Shown here piece after piece: positions 15,129 through 17,981 of a stretch of 17,981 nucleotides of DNA. Each line of letters starts with the position of its first letter. Position 1 is the stretch's first letter. The stretch covers positions 1 through 17,981 of the forward strand of contig JAAZNS010000024.1 of assembly GCA_012798185.1 (NCBI GenBank). The letters are read 5' to 3'. Origin of the DNA: Chloroflexota bacterium. GTDB lineage: Bacteria; Chloroflexota; Anaerolineae; Anaerolineales; UBA4823. The position numbers were made by a program, and so were the translations under genes. A model generated the notes under the pieces. The model searched no databases and had not been told where the DNA came from. It saw only the letters and a list, made by a program, of their open reading frames with translations.

Positions 15129-16088
15129 ATGACTTTTTACTCTTTGCCTAATATCCCTTGGCAAGATCGGCCTGAAGGATGTTCTGATGTGGTCTGGCGG
15201 TACGATGCCAACCCGATTATTCCGCGCAATTTGATCCCCTCGTCGAACAGTATATTCAATAGTGCAGTTGTACCTTGTTCCTGTAAATTTGCAGGGGTTT
15301 TCCGCTGTGATAATAAGAAGCGAGAGATGAATATCCACCGCGGCTTCAGCGATGACGGCATCCATTGGCAGCTGGATAACAATCCTATTCAATGGCATTT
15401 CGAGGATACTGAACTCAGCCATTTCCAACATCGTTACGACCCCCGCGTTGTTTGGCTGGAGGATCGTTATTATGTCACCTGGTGCAATGGATATCACGGC
15501 CCCACCATCGGCATCGGTTATACCTATGACTTCGAGACGTTTCACTTCCTCGAAAACGCGTTTTTACCTTTCAACCGTAACGGCGTGCTCTTTCCGCGAA
15601 AAATCAACGGCGCTTACGTTATGCTCAATCGTCCCAGCGATAATGGGCATACACCTTTTGGTGATATTTTCCTCAGTCAGAGCTGGGATATGATTCACTG
15701 GGGCAGGCATCGTTTTGTGATGGGGGTGAAAGATGGCTGGGAAAGCACCAAAATAGGTGCTGGACCTATCCCCATCGAAACACCAGAGGGATGGCTGCTG
15801 TTCTATCACGGCGTGCTCACTTCCTGCAACGGTTTTGTTTACAGCTTTGGCGCAGCATTGCTGGATTTGGATCAACCCTGGAAAGTGATTGCCAGGGGCA
15901 GTTGTTTTCTGATGTCTCCTCAAACGTATTATGAATGCGTAGGCGATGTGCCAAACGTGGTTTTCCCCTGTGCAGCGCTCTATGATCAACCCAGTGGGAG
16001 GCTAGCGTTATATTATGGCGGGGCGGATACGGTGACTTGTTTGGCTTTCGCGAAAATGGAAGAAATGCTTGAATTTGTAAAAAGATAA
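15129..16088 (+). CDS. GH130 phosphorylase, probable 4-O-beta-D-mannosyl-D-glucose phosphorylase
   Basis: A 319-residue cytoplasmic enzyme with the five-bladed beta-propeller family pattern. Blocks include FNSAVVPCSCKFAGVFRCD, the catalytic-Asp block YDPRVVWLED (Asp104), the WCNGYHGPTIGIGYTYDF segment, FLPFNRNGVLFPRKINGAY, RPSDNGHTPFGDIF, STKIGAGPIPIETPEGWLLF and YECVGDVPNVVFPCAAL. These match the GH130 subfamily 1 enzymes that phosphorolyse mannosyl-beta-1,4-glucose to alpha-mannose-1-phosphate and glucose. ATG 15129 is chosen over an in-frame TTG at 15108 because AGGAGA lies 8 nt upstream. It is divergent from lacI and carries an operator, so it belongs to the same regulon. In mannan pathways its substrate comes from a mannobiose 2-epimerase, which is not in the window. 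The GH130 call is firm, the subfamily likely. Confidence 0.93.
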   Translation: MTFYSLPNIPWQDRPEGCSDVVWRYDANPIIPRNLIPSSNSIFNSAVVPCSCKFAGVFRCDNKKREMNIHRGFSDDGIHWQLDNNPIQWHFEDTELSHFQHRYDPRVVWLEDRYYVTWCNGYHGPTIGIGYTYDFETFHFLENAFLPFNRNGVLFPRKINGAYVMLNRPSDNGHTPFGDIFLSQSWDMIHWGRHRFVMGVKDGWESTKIGAGPIPIETPEGWLLFYHGVLTSCNGFVYSFGAALLDLDQPWKVIARGSCFLMSPQTYYECVGDVPNVVFPCAALYDQPSGRLALYYGGADTVTCLAFAKMEEMLEFVKR

Positions 16089-16234
16089 AAAATAAAAAAC
16101 ATTTATATGGAGGGGGTAAGTAATGATTTCCTTGCTTATCAATTTGCATTGTGTGAGAAAAATTATCTGATTACCATAATCGGGATATTAAATTTATAAT
16201 CATGGTGGAATCTATAGAAAGCTAACTGCTCAAC

Positions 16235-16268
16235 CAAGCATGAGTACACCTCAAATGCTTGATTTTTT
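16235..16268 (+). terminator. Rho-independent terminator after GH130
   Basis: CAAGCAT (16235-16241) pairs with ATGCTTG (16255-16261). GAG (16242-16244) pairs with CTC (16250-16252) around a TACAC loop, with a two-A bulge. A run of six T follows at 16263-16268. It ends the GH130 transcript about 150-180 nt past the stop. Confidence 0.75.
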
Positions 16269-16358
16269 CAAACACTACCTGATCAGTCACATATAAAATA
16301 ATCCTTTTTAATTTTGATTAATGAATAATCTACGATGAGGTCAGTTTAGGAGTTAATT

Positions 16359-17209
16359 ATGCTCGAAAAAATCGTCTGATTGGTTTTGGGGTGATGGGAA
16401 GTAACCTGGCGGTGAACCTGGCACGTCATGGATTTTCAGTGGTGGGTTATGACCTGGACGCAGATAAAATTCAAGCCTTAACGCAGGCTGCGACGGAAGG
16501 AATGCACATAACCGGCGCTAAGACTCTTTCAGAACTGATCGATGATCTGGATGCTCCCCGATGTATCTTGCTCATGGTGCCTGCTGGACAAATTGTGGAT
16601 GATGTCATTGTCCAACTGATGCCTCTCTTAACCACAGATGATATCCTGATTGATGGCGGAAATTCCCATTGTAAAGATACCGAAAGATGCATTAAAACCT
16701 TATGTGGACAATGCTTCCACTTTGTGGGAATGGGGATTTCGGGTGGAAAACAAGGTGCTTTGAGGGGTCCTTGCCTGATGCCGGGCGGAGAGTACGTTGC
16801 CTGGAAAACAATTGCTCCGATGCTTCATCTTATTGCCGCAAAAGCCGGGGATGGGCAGCCTTGCGCCGCATATATTGGTCCGCGGGGGGCGGGCTGCATT
16901 ATCCGGTCAGGCATTTTGGAAAGAATCATGGCAGCCTTTCGACAGAATCCAAATCTCTCCAACCTGATGTTGGATGATATATTTCGGATTGATTTAGAGA
17001 ATCACATAGAATCGTTACGTTTTGTTGTGCAGACTGCGATAGGACCGGTAATTCCCATTTTGGCACTGAGTGCATCGCTGGGTTACTTTGATGCTTACCG
17101 CAGTGAGCAATTGCCGGCAAATTTTATTCAGGCAATGCGCAATTATTTTGGGGTGCATACTTACCGGCGGATTGATCGGCAAGGTGTTTTTCACACAGAA
17201 TGGTATTGA
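16359..17209 (+). pseudogene. gnd: Decayed 6-phosphogluconate dehydrogenase gene (frameshift plus internal deletion)
   Basis: The intact enzyme (about 470 residues) oxidatively decarboxylates 6-phosphogluconate to ribulose-5-phosphate with NAD(P)+. Here ATG 16359, with AGGAG 6 nt upstream, starts MLEK but the frame breaks in the six-A run 16366-16371. One extra A would join it to RLIGFGVMGSNLAVNLARHG, the Rossmann nucleotide-binding start. The body then has LIDGGNSHCKDTERC, GMGISGGKQGALRGPCLMPG and YIGPRGAG, and jumps directly to CIIRSGILERIMAAF, ending HTYRRIDRQGVFHTEWY. The roughly 130-140 residues normally between GAGH and AGCIIR are absent, including the catalytic HYVKMVHNGIEY helix. About 285 residues remain, so the product cannot be a functional dehydrogenase. 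A weak GGGTG/CACCC hairpin follows the stop (17212-17232). Identity is firm. Confidence 0.93.
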
Positions 17210-17353
17210 TAGGGTGCGAGATGCCAACACCCGTTTGTAATAATTTTCTGGATACCACACATAACAAATAGCGACTATTGATGTACACTAACTTTGTATT
17301 CAATCATTTTTCGCCGTAAGAATACTTTTTCAACATTCTCAATAATCAATAAC

Positions 17354-17383
17354 TTGGATAGAAGCGGAAAATCAATATATAAT
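17354..17383 (+). promoter_or_regulatory. Predicted promoter of the small helical-domain gene
   Basis: TTGGAT (-35, 17354-17359), an 18-nt spacer and perfect TATAAT (-10, 17378-17383) lie 77 nt upstream of the start. Together with the weak hairpin after gnd, this makes the small gene its own transcription unit. The rest of 17210-17459 holds nothing I can support. Confidence 0.5.
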
Positions 17384-17459
17384 TCTTAATGGTAAAATCG
17401 ATATCGCATATGATTTATTTTATGCAATACATTCATCGTAAAGAAAAAAGGAGCAACTG

Positions 17460-17684
17460 ATGGCACTTACACTTGATACAACCTTAGGCGAACTCCTCAA
17501 AGATCCACAGGCGAAAGCTGTATTAGACCAGCAGCTTCCTGGCGTGTCCAGCAATCCGATGGTGGCAATAGCAGCAGGAATGTCTCTAAGAACTATCCTT
17601 GCTATGCCGCAGGCAGCCCAACTTGGTTTAACCAAGGAAAAAGCTGAGGCAATCCTGGCAGAAATTAATAAGCAGATAAAATAA
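17460..17684 (+). CDS. Small free-standing helical-domain protein of unknown function
   Basis: A 74-residue protein beginning MALTLDTTLGELLKDPQAKA, with a strong AAGGAG 6 nt before the ATG and its own predicted promoter, so it is very likely real. It has no signal peptide or membrane segment. The layout is a short helix (TLGELLKDPQAKAVLDQQLP), a loop SSNPM, a second helix with GMSLRTI, and a third, charged helix TKEKAEAILAEINKQIK. From memory, similar T-L-G-E-[IL]...AKAVL...LP....P....A.GMSL domains occur at the C termini of Firmicutes carbohydrate-active enzymes such as GH3 beta-glucosidases. I could not check this. As a free protein it might be a detached accessory or interaction domain. 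No function is assigned. Confidence 0.8.
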   Translation: MALTLDTTLGELLKDPQAKAVLDQQLPGVSSNPMVAIAAGMSLRTILAMPQAAQLGLTKEKAEAILAEINKQIK

Positions 17685-17981
17685 AAGAACAATCTGATCA
17701 GCTCTGACAATAATCCTTGGGAGGATATATATTCGAAAAATTAACTGATGGGGGACAGTTGAATATAAAATGCGGGGTAAACCAATATTAATTTAACACG
17801 TAAAATCCGTGTTCAATGCTCTTTATTTTTAATGTCGTTAATAACAAAGGTGAAATCGTTTTTTTATGATAGATGAGTGATTTAATCTTGCTAATACTTA
17901 TATTGGTTTGACACCCTTATGGTAAATCAGCGCTGTTTATGTTTTTGTCAATCGAAAAACCGACCACTTTAATCACGAAAA
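17685..17981. other. Right-end intergenic region with no recognised gene
   Basis: About 300 nt of AT-rich DNA. I see no ORF with a ribosome-binding site and no clear terminator. A TTGACA at 17908-17913 and a CAGCGCTG palindrome at 17928-17935 are present on the plus strand, without a matching -10. They may be control elements of a gene beyond the window. Confidence 0.4.

Noticed and set aside
16702..16977. A 91-codon plus-strand frame within gnd.
   Set aside because: It is an out-of-frame shadow of the gnd remnant, with no ribosome-binding site and no recognisable motif.
17928..17935. CAGCGCTG palindrome at the right end as a fourth LacI operator.
   Set aside because: It shares only the AGCGCT core. 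The flanking CYCAAT present in the other three sites is missing, and an 8-bp palindrome is expected by chance.

Overview
The window looks like a chromosomal carbohydrate-utilisation region from an anaerobic bacterium, most likely a member of the Chloroflexota (Anaerolineae-like). This placement is inferred from three things: the solute-binding lipoprotein carries the Val/Glu-rich spacer after its lipobox that is typical of Chloroflexi binding proteins, the cellobiose phosphorylase is of the classical 822-residue type, and base composition is moderate with AT-rich intergenic DNA. No rRNA, tRNA, CRISPR array, transposase or phage gene was recognised.

Layout. Positions 1-547 (-) hold the N-terminal part of a SIS-domain sugar-phosphate protein cut by the window edge. 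Positions 800-2374 (-) hold the two membrane subunits (IIC then IID) of a mannose-family PTS, with a promoter far upstream near 2722-2749 and a terminator-like hairpin near 641-691. Positions 2930-7839 (-) hold two tandem GH94 phosphorylase genes. The upstream copy is an intact cellobiose phosphorylase; the downstream paralogue is full length but interrupted by one in-frame TAA. Positions 7986-13639 (-) form a complete oligopeptide/oligosaccharide-type ABC importer (lipoprotein, two permeases, two ATPases). Positions 13801-14823 (-) encode a LacI-family repressor. Divergent from it, 15129-16088 (+) is a GH130 phosphorylase that closely resembles 4-O-beta-mannosyl-glucose phosphorylase. Then come a decayed 6-phosphogluconate dehydrogenase gene (16359-17209, +) and a small, apparently complete 74-residue helical-domain protein (17460-17684, +).

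How the genes fit together (inference). The ABC system would import cello- and/or mannosyl-gluco-disaccharides released from cellulose or glucomannan. The cytoplasmic phosphorylases would cleave them with phosphate: GH94 gives glucose-1-phosphate plus glucose, GH130 gives mannose-1-phosphate plus glucose. This conserves the glycosidic-bond energy.

Three copies of an AGCGCTCYCAAT operator lie upstream of the ABC operon, at the lacI promoter, and upstream of the GH130 gene. They tie these three transcription units into one small LacI regulon. The 24-bp near-palindrome at the lacI transcription start also decides the lacI start codon.

I did not find a convincing new defence or mobile system. 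The items most worth a second look are the tri-partite LacI regulon with its phosphorolytic enzymes, the single-stop GH94 gene, the gnd gene broken in two independent ways, and the free-standing helical-domain protein.
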